Counted from the first letter of the stretch, positions 8,170 through 17,124 are shown. The stretch is DNA of 32,931 nucleotides from Clostridia bacterium (GCA_029256325.1 JAQSYD010000007.1:1-32931); one strand, 5' to 3'. Notes: generated from the sequence alone by a model not told the origin. Numbers and translations: made by a program.

Positions 8170-8192
8170 AAGCAAGTAGATACTGTAACATC

Positions 8193-8220
8193 TTGACAAA
8201 TTGTATAACTATGTTATAAT
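8193..8220 (+). promoter_or_regulatory. Promoter of the ileS T-box transcript
   Basis: TTGACA (8193-8198), 16-bp spacer, TATAAT (8215-8220) with an extended TGt. One of the strongest promoters in the window. Confidence 0.88.
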
Positions 8221-8226
8221 TAGCAA

Positions 8227-8502
8227 TAATAATTATATGTAAACGGCAGTGAAGAGGACAGTAACCTAGGAGGATGCTGCAGAGAGATAATCGGTCGGTG
8301 AAAGATTATCGCGAATTCAATGGTGAAAATCACCTCGGAGCCGGATGCCTGAAGCAATAGATATAGTAAGGCATCACGCAGGCATGTGTTATATGCTTAA
8401 GTGACCGCAGACTGAGCTTGCAAAACAAGTGAACAGCTGTGGTAATTTGGGTGGTACCGCGTTAAATCGTCCCTGACATTCGTCAGGGACTTTATTTTTT
8501 TT
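8227..8502 (+). ncRNA. T-box leader (isoleucine) of ileS
   Basis: A tRNA-sensing leader that lets transcription reach ileS only when uncharged tRNA-Ile binds. The hallmark T-box element AATTTGGGTGGTACCGCG occupies 8444-8461 and precedes the terminator. The upstream Stem I region holds AGGACAGTAACCT and AGAGAG-type motifs, and the likely specifier AUC (8329-8331) in GTGAAAATCACCTCGG, which codes for isoleucine and fits the downstream gene. The 5' end is estimated from the promoter; the specifier assignment is inferred from position. Confidence 0.92.
8469..8502 (+). terminator. T-box regulated terminator
   Basis: Nine-base-pair stem GTCCCTGAC (8469-8477) / GTCAGGGAC (8482-8490), loop ATTC, then TTTATTTTTTTT. 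It competes with the antiterminator formed by the T-box element. Confidence 0.9.
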
Positions 8503-8531
8503 CTAAAAAATTAAATGAAAGGATGTTTAAT

Positions 8532-11500
8532 ATGGAAAAGTTTAAATTTTTGTCTGACAAACAGGTTGCAGATAGAGAACAATCCGTATCAGAATACTGG
8601 AAAGAAATTGACTTGCTGAAAAAAAGCATAGAAATCAGAGAAGGAGCAGAACCTTTTATTTTCTTTGAAGGACCTCCAACTGCGAATGGTAAACCTGGTG
8701 TACACCATGTAATATCCAGAACTCTTAAGGATTCAGTATGCCGTTACATGACCATGAAGGGTTATCAAGTTAAGAGAAAAGCGGGCTGGGATACACATGG
8801 ATTGCCTGTTGAAATCGAAGTAGAGAAGGAGCTTCAAATATCCGGTAAGCAGGATATAGAAAAGTACGGCATCAGAGAGTTTAATGAGAAGTGCCGTGAT
8901 TCAGTTTTCAAGTACGTTGGCCTATGGCGCAATATGACGGAACAAATGGGCTATCTAATAGATTTAGATAATCCATATGTAACCTTTCACAATGATTATA
9001 TCGAGACAGAGTGGCATATACTGGACAAATTCAATAAGGAAGGCTTGATTTATGAAGGTCATAAGATACTTCCATATTGTCCGCGCTGCGGTACAGGCTT
9101 GGCTTCCCATGAGGTTGCACAGGGCTATAAGGAAATCAAGACAAACACCGTATATGTAAAGTTTAAAAAGAAGGATGTTAACGAGTATTTCCTCGTTTGG
9201 ACAACAACTCCATGGACATTGGCTTCTAACGTTGCTTTAACGGTAAATCCAAAGGAAACCTATGTTAAAGTTAAACAAAATGATGAAGTGTATTATTTAG
9301 AAAAAAATCTTGCGAAGAGATTGCTAGGTGAAGAGTTTGAAGTCCTTGAGGAAATGACAGGCAAGGACATGGAATACATGGAATACGAGCAAATCATGCC
9401 CTTTGTAAACACAGATAAAAAGGCATTCTTCGTCACTACTGCAGACTATGTAACTACTGAAGATGGTACAGGTATCGTTCATACCGCACCAGCTTTTGGG
9501 GAAGATGACTATCAAACAGGCAGAAGATACAATCTTCCTGTTTTGCAGCCTGTAAACGGAGAAGGCAAATTCACTGCAACACCTTGGGAAGGTCAATTTG
9601 TAATGGATGCAGACCTAGACATCATAAAGTGGCTGGCAGTGGAAGGCAAGCTTTTCAAAAAGGAAAAGGTGGACCACAACTATCCACACTGCTGGAGATG
9701 TAAGACGCCGCTGCTATATTATGCTAGACCTAGCTGGTATATAGAGATGACCAAGCTTAAGGATCAGTTGATAGCAAACAATAACACCATTGAATGGTAT
9801 CCTGACTATGTTGGAGAAAAGCGTTTCGGCAACTGGCTGGAAAATCTCAACGATTGGGCGATATCCAGAAGCAGATATTGGGGAACTCCACTAAATATAT
9901 GGAGATGCTCCTGCGGTCATTTTGAATCCATAGGCTCACGCAAGGAATTAGTAGAGAGAGCTATAGAGAATATAGATGAGACAATCGAACTGCACAGACC
10001 ATACATTGATGAAGTACACATAAAGTGTTCAAAGTGCGGAGATACCATGACAAGAGTAACTGATGTTATAGATTGTTGGTTTGACAGTGGTTCAATGCCT
10101 TTTGCACAGCATCATTGGCCTTTTGAAAATGCGGACAAATTTGATGAGCTGTTCCCTGCGGATTTCATTTGTGAAGCAATTGATCAGACAAGAGGATGGT
10201 TCTATTCATTGCTTGCCATATCAACCTTTGTTATGGGCAAATCCCCATATAAGAGAGTATTGGTCAATGCACACATTGTTGATAAAGATGGCAAAAAAAT
10301 GTCAAAGTCTTTAGGCAACATAGTGAATCCCTTTGAAATGATGGATAAATATGGGGCTGATGCTTTGAGATGGTATATGTTATACGTTTCTCCGGCTTGG
10401 TCTACGACAAAGTTTGATGAGGAAGGCTTAAAGGAAGTACTGAGCAGATTTTTTGGAACCCTAAAGAATGTTTATGCTTTCTTTGCACTTTATGCCAATA
10501 CGGACAACATCGATCCAAAGGAATTTTTTGTAGAGTACAAGGATAGACCGGAATTGGACAGATGGGTGCTTAGCAAGTTCAACAGCTTGCTTGAAGAAGT
10601 GGAAGCAGAGCTTAAGATATTTGACCTAACAAAGGCTGTTAGAAAGATACAGTACTTCGTAAGTGAAGACTTATCCAACTGGTACATCAGACGTTCCAGA
10701 AGACGTTTCTGGGAGACTGAGCTTACCGAAGATAAGAAGGCAGTTTACAATACAACAATGGAAATACTGATTGGAATATCGAAGATGATAGCTCCTTTCG
10801 CACCTTATATGTCAGAGGAAATCTACAGAAATCTTACAGGAGAAACATCCGTTCACTTAGCGAAGTATCCTGAGCTTAACAGTGACCTTATTGATAAGGC
10901 TCTTGAAGAGAGAATGGATCTTGTAAGAGATTTGGTAGGTCTTGGCAGAGGTGCAAGAGAGCAGGTAAGAATAAAGGTTCGTCAGCCAATACAAAAGGTG
11001 ATGATAGACGGTAAGTATGAAGAGCTTATATCTTATGTAATACCGTTAATTCAAGAAGAACTAAATGTAAAGGAAGTCGTATTCGCAAAAAATCTAAATG
11101 ACTACATGAACTTTACCTTGAAGCCGAATTTCAAGACTGCTGGTCCTGTGCTGGGTGCTAAGATGAAATTGATGGCACCAGCCCTTAACAAACTGGATGC
11201 AGCAGTCTACGCACCAAAGCTGGAAGCGGGAGAGACTGTTACAATAGACCTTGATGGAGAGCCAATGGAAATCAACAAGGAATATGTAATGATCACAATA
11301 GCTGCCAAGGAAGGCTTCACAGTAGCCATGGAAAACAACCTCTTCATCATCATTGATACAACGCTTTCCAAAGAGCTGATCGATGAGGGATATGCAAGAG
11401 AATTCATATCAAAAGTACAGCAAATGAGAAAAAATGCTAATTTTGAAATGATGGATAAAATCAGCATAAGCTTCAATGGTGATGATGAAATCGCCGATGC

Positions 11501-11630
11501 AGTACAAATGCACAAAGACTACATCATGCAAGAGACTCTGGCTGAAAAGGTAGAGAGAGTGACTGGAGCAGAGCTTGAAAAGCAAGACCTGAACGGACAC
11601 GAAACAGGCATGAAGGTAGAAAAAATCTAA
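8532..11630 (+). CDS. ileS: Isoleucyl-tRNA synthetase, type 2, with GXHH signature
   Basis: Charges tRNA-Ile with isoleucine. A class I synthetase of 1032 residues. The nucleotide-binding signature is GVHH (residues 56-59), where most family members have HXGH. The KMSKS loop is present as KKMSKSLGN. The CP1 editing domain (about 180-390), the anticodon-binding domain and a type 2 C-terminal extension ending near VRIKVRQP to the C-terminus are recognisable, with CxxC pairs in CPRCG and CSKCG. ATG 8532 is chosen: AAAGG (8518-8522) is nine bases away, whereas the ATG at 8523 touches it. Type 2 enzymes are less sensitive to mupirocin. Controlled by the T-box; followed by a terminator. Confidence 0.97.
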   Translation: MEKFKFLSDKQVADREQSVSEYWKEIDLLKKSIEIREGAEPFIFFEGPPTANGKPGVHHVISRTLKDSVCRYMTMKGYQVKRKAGWDTHGLPVEIEVEKELQISGKQDIEKYGIREFNEKCRDSVFKYVGLWRNMTEQMGYLIDLDNPYVTFHNDYIETEWHILDKFNKEGLIYEGHKILPYCPRCGTGLASHEVAQGYKEIKTNTVYVKFKKKDVNEYFLVWTTTPWTLASNVALTVNPKETYVKVKQNDEVYYLEKNLAKRLLGEEFEVLEEMTGKDMEYMEYEQIMPFVNTDKKAFFVTTADYVTTEDGTGIVHTAPAFGEDDYQTGRRYNLPVLQPVNGEGKFTATPWEGQFVMDADLDIIKWLAVEGKLFKKEKVDHNYPHCWRCKTPLLYYARPSWYIEMTKLKDQLIANNNTIEWYPDYVGEKRFGNWLENLNDWAISRSRYWGTPLNIWRCSCGHFESIGSRKELVERAIENIDETIELHRPYIDEVHIKCSKCGDTMTRVTDVIDCWFDSGSMPFAQHHWPFENADKFDELFPADFICEAIDQTRGWFYSLLAISTFVMGKSPYKRVLVNAHIVDKDGKKMSKSLGNIVNPFEMMDKYGADALRWYMLYVSPAWSTTKFDEEGLKEVLSRFFGTLKNVYAFFALYANTDNIDPKEFFVEYKDRPELDRWVLSKFNSLLEEVEAELKIFDLTKAVRKIQYFVSEDLSNWYIRRSRRRFWETELTEDKKAVYNTTMEILIGISKMIAPFAPYMSEEIYRNLTGETSVHLAKYPELNSDLIDKALEERMDLVRDLVGLGRGAREQVRIKVRQPIQKVMIDGKYEELISYVIPLIQEELNVKEVVFAKNLNDYMNFTLKPNFKTAGPVLGAKMKLMAPALNKLDAAVYAPKLEAGETVTIDLDGEPMEINKEYVMITIAAKEGFTVAMENNLFIIIDTTLSKELIDEGYAREFISKVQQMRKNANFEMMDKISISFNGDDEIADAVQMHKDYIMQETLAEKVERVTGAELEKQDLNGHETGMKVEKI

Positions 11631-11636
11631 AAACTA

Positions 11637-11664
11637 AAAGCCGGGGCAACCCGGCTTTCTTGTT
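11637..11664 (+). terminator. Terminator after ileS (bidirectional shape)
   Basis: Stem AAAGCCGGG (11637-11645) / CCCGGCTTT (11650-11658), loop GCAA, then CTTGTT. It could also stop the convergent acetyltransferase transcript. Confidence 0.85.
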
Positions 11665-11674
11665 ATCTAAATAT

Positions 11675-11701
11675 GTAGGGGTAGACCCATGTGTCTACCC
11701 G
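11675..11701. repeat. Short dispersed palindromic repeat, copy 1
   Basis: GTAGGGGTAGACCCATGTG core with inverted arms GGGTAGAC (11679-11686) and GTCTACCC (11693-11700). The same unit, with compensating C/G changes in both arms, recurs at 25469 and 27398. It sits between the convergent ileS and acetyltransferase genes. Confidence 0.8.
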
Positions 11702-11712
11702 AAATAAGCTTT

Positions 11713-12270
11713 TTACACTTCGTTATTGAGCAGCACCATGTGAATATGATCCTCCCACTTGCCGTGTATCTTAAGATATTTATATGCCAGACCTTCGTTG
11801 TAGAAGCCCAGCTTTTCTACCACCCTTAAGGATGCTTTGTTTTTAGGCATGATGTTTGCTTCGATTCTATGAAGCTTATATTCTTTGAACATGATCTCAA
11901 TGCCTTTGCTGATAGCTTCAGCAGCATATCCTCTGTTTACTTCATCCTTGTCCAGCTTATATCCCAGATGACAGGACAAGAAGGCTCCTCTTACGATGTT
12001 ATTGAAAGCAACAGAACCTATTATTCTGTCATTATCGCCTTTCTTAAAAATCCACAGCCTAAGCATATTGCCGCTTTGCATGCTGACAGTATCGTTATGT
12101 AATTGCATGCTGTGATAGGGTGCTTCATAAAAGCTTGCATCCCTAACGGGCTCCCACTCTCCTAGAAAGTCACTGTTTCTTTTATAATAATCCAACACCT
12201 GGCCGGCATAAGACTCATCCAAGACTTTAAGGATCAATCGTTCTGTTTCATATTGATTTTTCTTACACAT
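11713..12270 (-). CDS. GNAT family N-acetyltransferase (RimJ/RimL type)
   Basis: Transfers an acetyl group from acetyl-CoA to an amine, in the RimJ/YdaF group that acts on protein N-termini or small molecules. The 185-residue protein shows the ETERLIL opening, the CoA-binding loop region around NRGYAAEAISKGIEIMF, and the conserved HRIEANIMPKNKASLRVVEK continuing into LGF near the C-terminus. ATG 12270 is chosen, as AGAGGTGG lies eight bases upstream; a GTG at 12282 overlaps that site. It follows the DUF1836 gene by 14 bases and is very likely cotranscribed from the promoter at 12894-12922. Its true substrate is unknown. Confidence 0.88.
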   Translation of the reverse strand: MCKKNQYETERLILKVLDESYAGQVLDYYKRNSDFLGEWEPVRDASFYEAPYHSMQLHNDTVSMQSGNMLRLWIFKKGDNDRIIGSVAFNNIVRGAFLSCHLGYKLDKDEVNRGYAAEAISKGIEIMFKEYKLHRIEANIMPKNKASLRVVEKLGFYNEGLAYKYLKIHGKWEDHIHMVLLNNEV

Positions 12271-12284
12271 TACTAAAGCCACCT

Positions 12285-12875
12285 CTATTGCTTAAAATAT
12301 TTGTCAATCAGCTTTTCAGCAAGCCTTTTTTGAGCATTTGCCTGAGCAATCAGTGTAATGATGGTTAGGAATATCTCTGCGATATCCTTATTTTGGCTTT
12401 CGACATGCTCCAGTCTTTCCTGTACCAGATTGAACTTTTCATTGAACAGATTTCCAAAGCTCTCAAACTCAACAGATTTAATGTCCAGCAAAGTGGAGTA
12501 AACATCCTCCAGGGGAATTACATCATCGTTGGTGGTATTGATATCCTTCATAATTGGAGTAAACAAGGTTTTGATATCCTCAATAGAAAGGATTTGCTTT
12601 AGATTATAGATCAGTATCAGCATGATGATGTGATTTTTGTTGTATTTTTTATTTTTAGAGGGCATAAGGACTCCGTCTCTGGTGTAATTGCCTACCATGG
12701 TTTTGGTGATAAGCTTATCATTTTCATTTCTTTTTACATGACACATATGCTCCTCGATAAAACCTATGACTTGATCTACATATAAACCAATATTGGGAAT
12801 ATCTGATAGCTTTATTTCATCTGTAAGACACAATTCTTTAATAATATCGTCAAAGTTTTTTTGCTTTGCATCCAT
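12285..12875 (-). CDS. DUF1836 family MerR-like helix-turn-helix regulator
   Basis: A 196-residue cytoplasmic protein of the DUF1836 family. Residues about 20-115 look like a MerR-type winged helix (KLSDIPNIGLYVDQVIGFIE, then ITKTMVGNYTRDGVLMPSKN and a KKYNKNH segment). The C-terminal part is helical, with a hydrophobic stretch (FLTIITLIAQANAQKRLAEK) likely used in dimerisation. ATG 12875 follows GAGGTGAT; the longer frame to 12917 would run through the promoter. A perfect palindrome lies between the -35 and -10 of its own promoter, so autorepression is likely. First gene of a two-gene unit with the acetyltransferase. Confidence 0.85.
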   Translation of the reverse strand: MDAKQKNFDDIIKELCLTDEIKLSDIPNIGLYVDQVIGFIEEHMCHVKRNENDKLITKTMVGNYTRDGVLMPSKNKKYNKNHIIMLILIYNLKQILSIEDIKTLFTPIMKDINTTNDDVIPLEDVYSTLLDIKSVEFESFGNLFNEKFNLVQERLEHVESQNKDIAEIFLTIITLIAQANAQKRLAEKLIDKYFKQ

Positions 12876-12893
12876 AATTATCACCTCAACTTT

Positions 12894-12922
12894 ATAATAC
12901 AGTATTAAATACTGCATTTCAA
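12894..12922 (-). promoter_or_regulatory. Promoter of the DUF1836-acetyltransferase unit
   Basis: Read on the minus strand: TTGAAA (12922-12917), 17-bp spacer, TATTAT (12899-12894). The spacer is almost entirely filled by the palindrome at 12900-12914. Confidence 0.82.
12899..12915. promoter_or_regulatory. Palindromic operator, site 1
   Basis: ACAGTATTAAATACTGC; the inner 15 bases are a perfect inverted repeat (CAGTATT-A-AATACTG). It lies exactly between -35 and -10 of the DUF1836 promoter, where a bound repressor would block RNA polymerase. Confidence 0.75.
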
Positions 12923-13081
12923 CACTAAAATTACGATAATAGGATATATTGATAGATAATTAAAGATATATGTAGTTAATAAGGGGTAAATTTAAAATTT
13001 AACAATAGTATAGCGAAATGAAACTGAGGAGGCACTTGAAGTATATGTAAATTTGATATACAATAATAAATGTAGCGACAC

Positions 13082-13098
13082 ACAGTATTAAATACTGC
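13082..13098. promoter_or_regulatory. Palindromic operator, site 2
   Basis: The same 17 bases as site 1, in the same orientation, with centres 183 bp apart. It is about 60 bp upstream of the -35 of the NfeD/flotillin promoter and overlaps no promoter that I can see. Confidence 0.7.
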
Positions 13099-13156
13099 TT
13101 GATTGATGATTCTGTTGAAAAAAGTAAGTTGCAACTAAAATTTTACAAACATCAAT

Positions 13157-13185
13157 TTGAAGGATTTGGAAAAGTATGGTATTAT
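13157..13185 (+). promoter_or_regulatory. Promoter of the NfeD-flotillin operon
   Basis: TTGAAG (13157-13162), 17-bp spacer, TATTAT (13180-13185) with an extended TGG. It leaves a leader of about 95 bases before ATG 13288. No SigW-type promoter (as used for yuaF-floT in Bacillus) was found. Confidence 0.65.
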
Positions 13186-13287
13186 TATGAGGCGGTAATG
13201 CTTTGTAACTGTAAGTTAATATTAATAGGGTTTTAGCATACATATATAAGGGTTCTAAATGTTAAGTGTTAGAAAGGAGAGATTCAG

Positions 13288-13875
13288 ATGCTCAAGCTGT
13301 TTCAGGTATGCTTTTACACGGGCGTTTTATACACTGTAATCAGTTTCCTCTTGGGACACCTGTTAGATTTTGCAGGGGCCGGGATAGATGTCGATGTTGA
13401 TGTGGATATCAGTATTGATACAGATACAGGCATAGACCTTGATGGAGATATCCCGGGGGTAGCAGTATCGCCCTTGAAGCCTGTAACCATTGCAGCATTT
13501 ATCACTGTATTTGGCGGAACGGGTATGATACTGCTAAAGAATAACTATCGTGCTTTGGTAGCTCTGGCAGCAGCGGCAGCTTTGGGTCTGGCTGTCTCAT
13601 ATATGCTGTATCGCTTCCTCATTGTCCCTCTCGGCAGAGCGCAGAATACCAGCGCTGTTTCGCAGGCAGAGCTTGTGGGAGGGTTGGCTTATACATCCTT
13701 AGCTATGAAAGACAAAGAATACGGGAAAATTAAATATACCGTAGAGGGAAATACCTACAGTGCACCCGCTAAATCCATTGACGGCAGAGCCATTGCCAAA
13801 GGTGTACCTGTAGTTATCATAGATATCAAAAAAAACACATTCTATGTAAAAGAAGTTAAGGGAGGTAGTATGTAA
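13288..13875 (+). CDS. NfeD-like membrane protein (YuaF-like)
   Basis: Partner of flotillin in membrane microdomain organisation. The 195-residue protein has membrane helices at about 5-25, 65-83 and 88-114 and a C-terminal OB-fold domain (about 120-190), the NfeD plan without the protease part. Between helices 1 and 2 lies a striking run of alternating aspartates (IDVDVDVDISIDTDTGIDLD, residues 33-52), probably outside the membrane. AAGGAGA stands seven bases before ATG 13288. The stop overlaps the flotillin start as TAATG, so the two are coupled. Function is assigned from the family and the flotillin neighbour. Confidence 0.85.
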   Translation: MLKLFQVCFYTGVLYTVISFLLGHLLDFAGAGIDVDVDVDISIDTDTGIDLDGDIPGVAVSPLKPVTIAAFITVFGGTGMILLKNNYRALVALAAAAALGLAVSYMLYRFLIVPLGRAQNTSAVSQAELVGGLAYTSLAMKDKEYGKIKYTVEGNTYSAPAKSIDGRAIAKGVPVVIIDIKKNTFYVKEVKGGSM

Positions 13876-15326
13876 TGGGATTTTTAACAGAAACTCTGAC
13901 CATTGTACTGACAATCATTGGGGTAATATTCTTATTAGTATTGGCAGTACTAACAATGTGGAGAAAGGTATCGCAGGATAAGGCTTTAGTAATTACAGGT
14001 CTTAAGAAAAGAGTTATTTCCGGTGGTGGTGGCTTTGTAGTTCCACTGTTGGAAAAGACAGATCAAATTTCTCTGGAAAACATGAAAATTGAAGTTAGAA
14101 CTGACGGGGCATTGACAGAGCAAGGTGTTGACATCACAGCAGACGGTGTAGCGGTAATTAAGGTCAAATCAGACAAGGAATCCATATTAGCATCCGTTGA
14201 GCAGTTCAATACAGGCAGAGAAAAAGAAACGATAGTAGTCATAAAAGATACTGCGAAGGACGTTTTAGAGGGTAAACTAAGGGAAATCATATCCAAGATG
14301 TCTGTAGAAGAAATATACAAGGATAGAGAAAAATTTGCTTCCCAGGTACAAGAGGTTGCAGCTCTGGATTTGGCAGAAATGGGATTGGAAATCAAGGCAT
14401 TTACAATTAGAGATATTAGTGATAAAAACGGATATCTAGAAGCCCTTGGTAAAAAGAGAATTGCAGAAGTTAAGAGAGATGCATTTATTGCCGAAGCAGA
14501 AGCGAACAAGGAAACAAAGATTAAAACAGCAGAAGCCAATAGATTAGGTCAAGCGGCTTTCATCATTTCAGAAACACAAATAGCAGAATCCACCAAGGAC
14601 AAGGAATTAAAGATTCAGTTCTACAGAAAAGAACAAGAAACAGAGAAGGCAAAGGCTGACCTTGCCTATGAAATAGAAGCAAGTAAGGTACAACAGGAAG
14701 TTGAAAAAGAAAAGATGCAGGTTCAGATCGTAAGAAAGCAAAAGGAAATAGAACTTGCAGAGCAGGAAGCAGCGCGTAAAGAAAAGGAATTGGAAGCAAC
14801 TGTTGTTAAGATGGCAGACGCTGAAAAGTATAGCATAGAAAAGCAGGCAGATGCAGATCGTTACAAGGAAATTCAAATTGCAACTGCAGAAGCAGAGGCA
14901 ATCAAGCTTAGAGGTAATGCGATGGCTGAAGCCAAGAGAGCAGAGGGTATGGCAGAGGTAGAGATCATCAGACAAAAAGGTATGGCAGAAGCAGAAGCCA
15001 TGATGAAAAAGGCGGAAGCCTTCAAGCAATACAACGATGCAGCGGTAAGCCAAATGATTATTGAGAAGCTGCCAGAGCTTGCAAAGGCTATAGCAGAGCC
15101 ATTATCCAAGACAGAAAAGATTGTTATTGTTGATAGCGGCAGCGGTGAGGGCAAGGGTGCAGCTAAGGTTTCCGGTTATGTAACAGACATATTATCAACA
15201 CTTCCTGAGACAGTGAATGCTTTAACAGGTGTAAATTTGATGGATATATTCAATAAGAGCATGAAGCCTGCGGAAGCAGCAAAAGAAGTAGTGAAGGAAG
15301 CTGTTAAAACTGTTGAAGTGAAATAG
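13875..15326 (+). CDS. floT: Flotillin
   Basis: Scaffold of functional membrane microdomains, 483 residues. An N-terminal hydrophobic segment (about 5-27) anchors it. The SPFH/PHB domain follows (about 30-210). A very long Glu/Ala/Lys-rich coiled coil (about 195-400) contains the repeated EAEA, KAEA and AEAEA strings typical of flotillins, and a flexible C-terminus ends the protein. GGAGG (13861-13865) serves the ATG, which overlaps the NfeD stop. A strong terminator follows at 15343. As in Bacillus yuaF-floT, the NfeD-flotillin pair is conserved; here the neighbouring DUF1836 operator may add control. Confidence 0.95.
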   Translation: MGFLTETLTIVLTIIGVIFLLVLAVLTMWRKVSQDKALVITGLKKRVISGGGGFVVPLLEKTDQISLENMKIEVRTDGALTEQGVDITADGVAVIKVKSDKESILASVEQFNTGREKETIVVIKDTAKDVLEGKLREIISKMSVEEIYKDREKFASQVQEVAALDLAEMGLEIKAFTIRDISDKNGYLEALGKKRIAEVKRDAFIAEAEANKETKIKTAEANRLGQAAFIISETQIAESTKDKELKIQFYRKEQETEKAKADLAYEIEASKVQQEVEKEKMQVQIVRKQKEIELAEQEAARKEKELEATVVKMADAEKYSIEKQADADRYKEIQIATAEAEAIKLRGNAMAEAKRAEGMAEVEIIRQKGMAEAEAMMKKAEAFKQYNDAAVSQMIIEKLPELAKAIAEPLSKTEKIVIVDSGSGEGKGAAKVSGYVTDILSTLPETVNALTGVNLMDIFNKSMKPAEAAKEVVKEAVKTVEVK

Positions 15327-15342
15327 AGATAAGTACAAAGTA

Positions 15343-15375
15343 AAAAAGATGATGGATTTATTCCATCATCTTTTT
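15343..15375. terminator. Bidirectional terminator between floT and the chemoreceptor gene
   Basis: Stem core GATGATGGA (15348-15356) / TCCATCATC (15362-15370), loop TTTAT, with A5 before and T5 after, giving 14 pairs. It serves the two convergent genes. Confidence 0.9.
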
Positions 15376-15384
15376 GTTTGAAAT

Positions 15385-17124
15385 CTAAACTTTAAATATT
15401 ATTAGAGATTTGGATAATTGACTTATCTCGTTATCAAGCTCAGCTAAAGCAGAAACAATGTGTTCTATTGTTGCTGTCTGTTCCTCTACAGAAGCCGTTA
15501 CTTCCTGAGTAGCTGCTGCCGACTGCTGCGTTACTGATGAGATATTTTGAATAGCATTAACAACTGTGTTTTTTGCTTCAGCTACTTGTTCCACATCTTC
15601 ATTTAGTGATTTAATTCTTTGTATAACTGTTTCCGTAGTCATAGACATTTCATTAAAAACATTCTCAGTCTCTGATAAAGAAGCATTTGCCTGATCAACA
15701 GCTTTTACTGAGTTATTCATATTTGTAACAGATTGACTTATTTCTGATGTTATTTCATCTACGATTGACCTTACCTTATTTGTTGCATCTCCTGATTGTT
15801 CTGCAAGCTTTCTAATTTCATCTGCAACCACAGCGAAGCCTTTACCTGCTTCCCCTGCTCGAGCCGCTTCTATAGCAGCATTTAGTGCCAATAGATTTGT
15901 TTGACTAGCTATGTTGCTGATTGTTTGAAGAATTACATTGATTGAATTGGATTTATTTGACAGTTGGTCTATGGATTTACCTACCTCTATAGCAGATTCC
16001 TTATTCTTATTGAAGTTGCCCTTTAGTCCAATGATAGAATTTGTGCCTAGAGTATATTTTTCCTTCATTATTTCAGTATTTTCCAAAGCACCTGAAGTTT
16101 TATCCATAATGTTTTCTATTTGGCTTGCAAGGAGACTTGTACTCTCTAGACTCTCAGTGGAGTCTATTGCTTGCTGTGTAGAACCTTGAGCTATTTCTTG
16201 AATAGACTTTGATACTTCATCACTAGAAAGTCTTATGGATTCAGCAGCTTGATATATATCAGATGAGTTTTTTACTAACACATCTTTAGCTCTGTGAACA
16301 TTGCTGATTGTTGACCTCAAGCTTTCTATTGTCTCATTTAAATCTTTCAATATAGTACCAATTTCATCCTTGTTTTTGAACTTATTATTTACAGTCAAGT
16401 CTCCGTTTTTTACTTTTTCAAGGGTACATAATATTGTTTTTATACCCCTTAACATGCCATTAGTCAAAAATATAAATATAGGAACGGATACTATCAAACA
16501 AATAACACTTAAGATTATTGTAGTAATGGTAATTTTGTTAAGATCCTGCTGTATTTGAGTTTTCTCTACACCTACAAACCATACACCGATTACTTCGCCT
16601 GCATTATTTTTAAGAGGTATGTATTTTGACTCAAAGAGCCTTCCTACAACATTTGCTTCTCCCACAAAGGACTGATTTTTACTGATTATATCTTTTATAT
16701 TAGATGAGAGCTTTGTTCCTACAGCTCTTTTGCCACTATTATCAATAACATTAGTTGATACACGTATAAAGTCACCAGTAGAGGAGTCTAATGCAAATAA
16801 TGTTGCTACAGATTCTGTCTGAAGCTTTATTGTATCAACAATTTCAAAATTATCGTTTATTAGGATTGTACCCTTGTATAGCTTTTCACCACTTAAATGC
16901 CAATCACCGGGATACTTTTCATTGAGATAGCTATAGCCTAAATTGCTGTCACTGTTAAGCTTCTTATTCACATTTTCCATAGACGAGGCATGAAATATTG
17001 AGCTTTGAACAAATAAGCTTATTATGCCGTAAATAAGCATAAGGCTAACGAAAATTGTTATTAGTTTGAATCTTAATCCAAATTTAATGTTCTGTGCTGC
17101 GACCTTCATAACTTTTGTTTTCAT
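15385..17124 (-). CDS. Methyl-accepting chemotaxis protein with Cache sensor
   Basis: Transmembrane chemoreceptor, 579 residues. Membrane helix 1 is at about 20-43. An outside Cache-type ligand domain follows (about 45-200; [20 protein letters not shown] and the later [11 protein letters not shown] are typical). Helix 2 is at about 203-224, HAMP at about 225-277 and the cytoplasmic signalling coiled coil at 300-579. The hairpin tip that docks CheA/CheW is conserved ([20 protein letters not shown], about 400-425). There is no C-terminal CheR/CheB tether pentapeptide. AAAGG lies ten bases before ATG 17124. The ligand is unknown. It is divergent from the CheY-like gene at 17329, which suggests a linked role. 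Confidence 0.95.
   Translation of the reverse strand: MKTKVMKVAAQNIKFGLRFKLITIFVSLMLIYGIISLFVQSSIFHASSMENVNKKLNSDSNLGYSYLNEKYPGDWHLSGEKLYKGTILINDNFEIVDTIKLQTESVATLFALDSSTGDFIRVSTNVIDNSGKRAVGTKLSSNIKDIISKNQSFVGEANVVGRLFESKYIPLKNNAGEVIGVWFVGVEKTQIQQDLNKITITTIILSVICLIVSVPIFIFLTNGMLRGIKTILCTLEKVKNGDLTVNNKFKNKDEIGTILKDLNETIESLRSTISNVHRAKDVLVKNSSDIYQAAESIRLSSDEVSKSIQEIAQGSTQQAIDSTESLESTSLLASQIENIMDKTSGALENTEIMKEKYTLGTNSIIGLKGNFNKNKESAIEVGKSIDQLSNKSNSINVILQTISNIASQTNLLALNAAIEAARAGEAGKGFAVVADEIRKLAEQSGDATNKVRSIVDEITSEISQSVTNMNNSVKAVDQANASLSETENVFNEMSMTTETVIQRIKSLNEDVEQVAEAKNTVVNAIQNISSVTQQSAAATQEVTASVEEQTATIEHIVSALAELDNEISQLSKSLIIFKV

Larger units (their letters stand above)
12876..13287. other. Divergent control region between DUF1836 and NfeD/flotillin genes
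   Basis: A 412-base AT-rich gap without a credible gene. It contains the minus-strand DUF1836 promoter, two identical palindromes, and the plus-strand promoter at 13157-13185. Between 12925 and 13080 I see only AT-rich sequence and a stray GAGGAGG (13026-13032) followed by a TTG reading frame of four codons. Confidence 0.75.

Noticed and set aside
13026-13049. GAGGAGG followed by a TTG reading frame
   Set aside because: Only four codons (LKYM) before a stop and no conserved leader-peptide feature.
13018-13060. SigW promoter for the NfeD-flotillin operon, from TGAAAC at 13018
   Set aside because: No CGTA-type -10 at the right spacing; the SigA-like pair at 13157-13185 is better.
14607-15053. 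Minus-strand frame of 148 codons inside the flotillin gene
   Set aside because: Mirror of the coiled-coil codons (Glu/Lys/Ala become Phe/Leu/Cys); no start signal.
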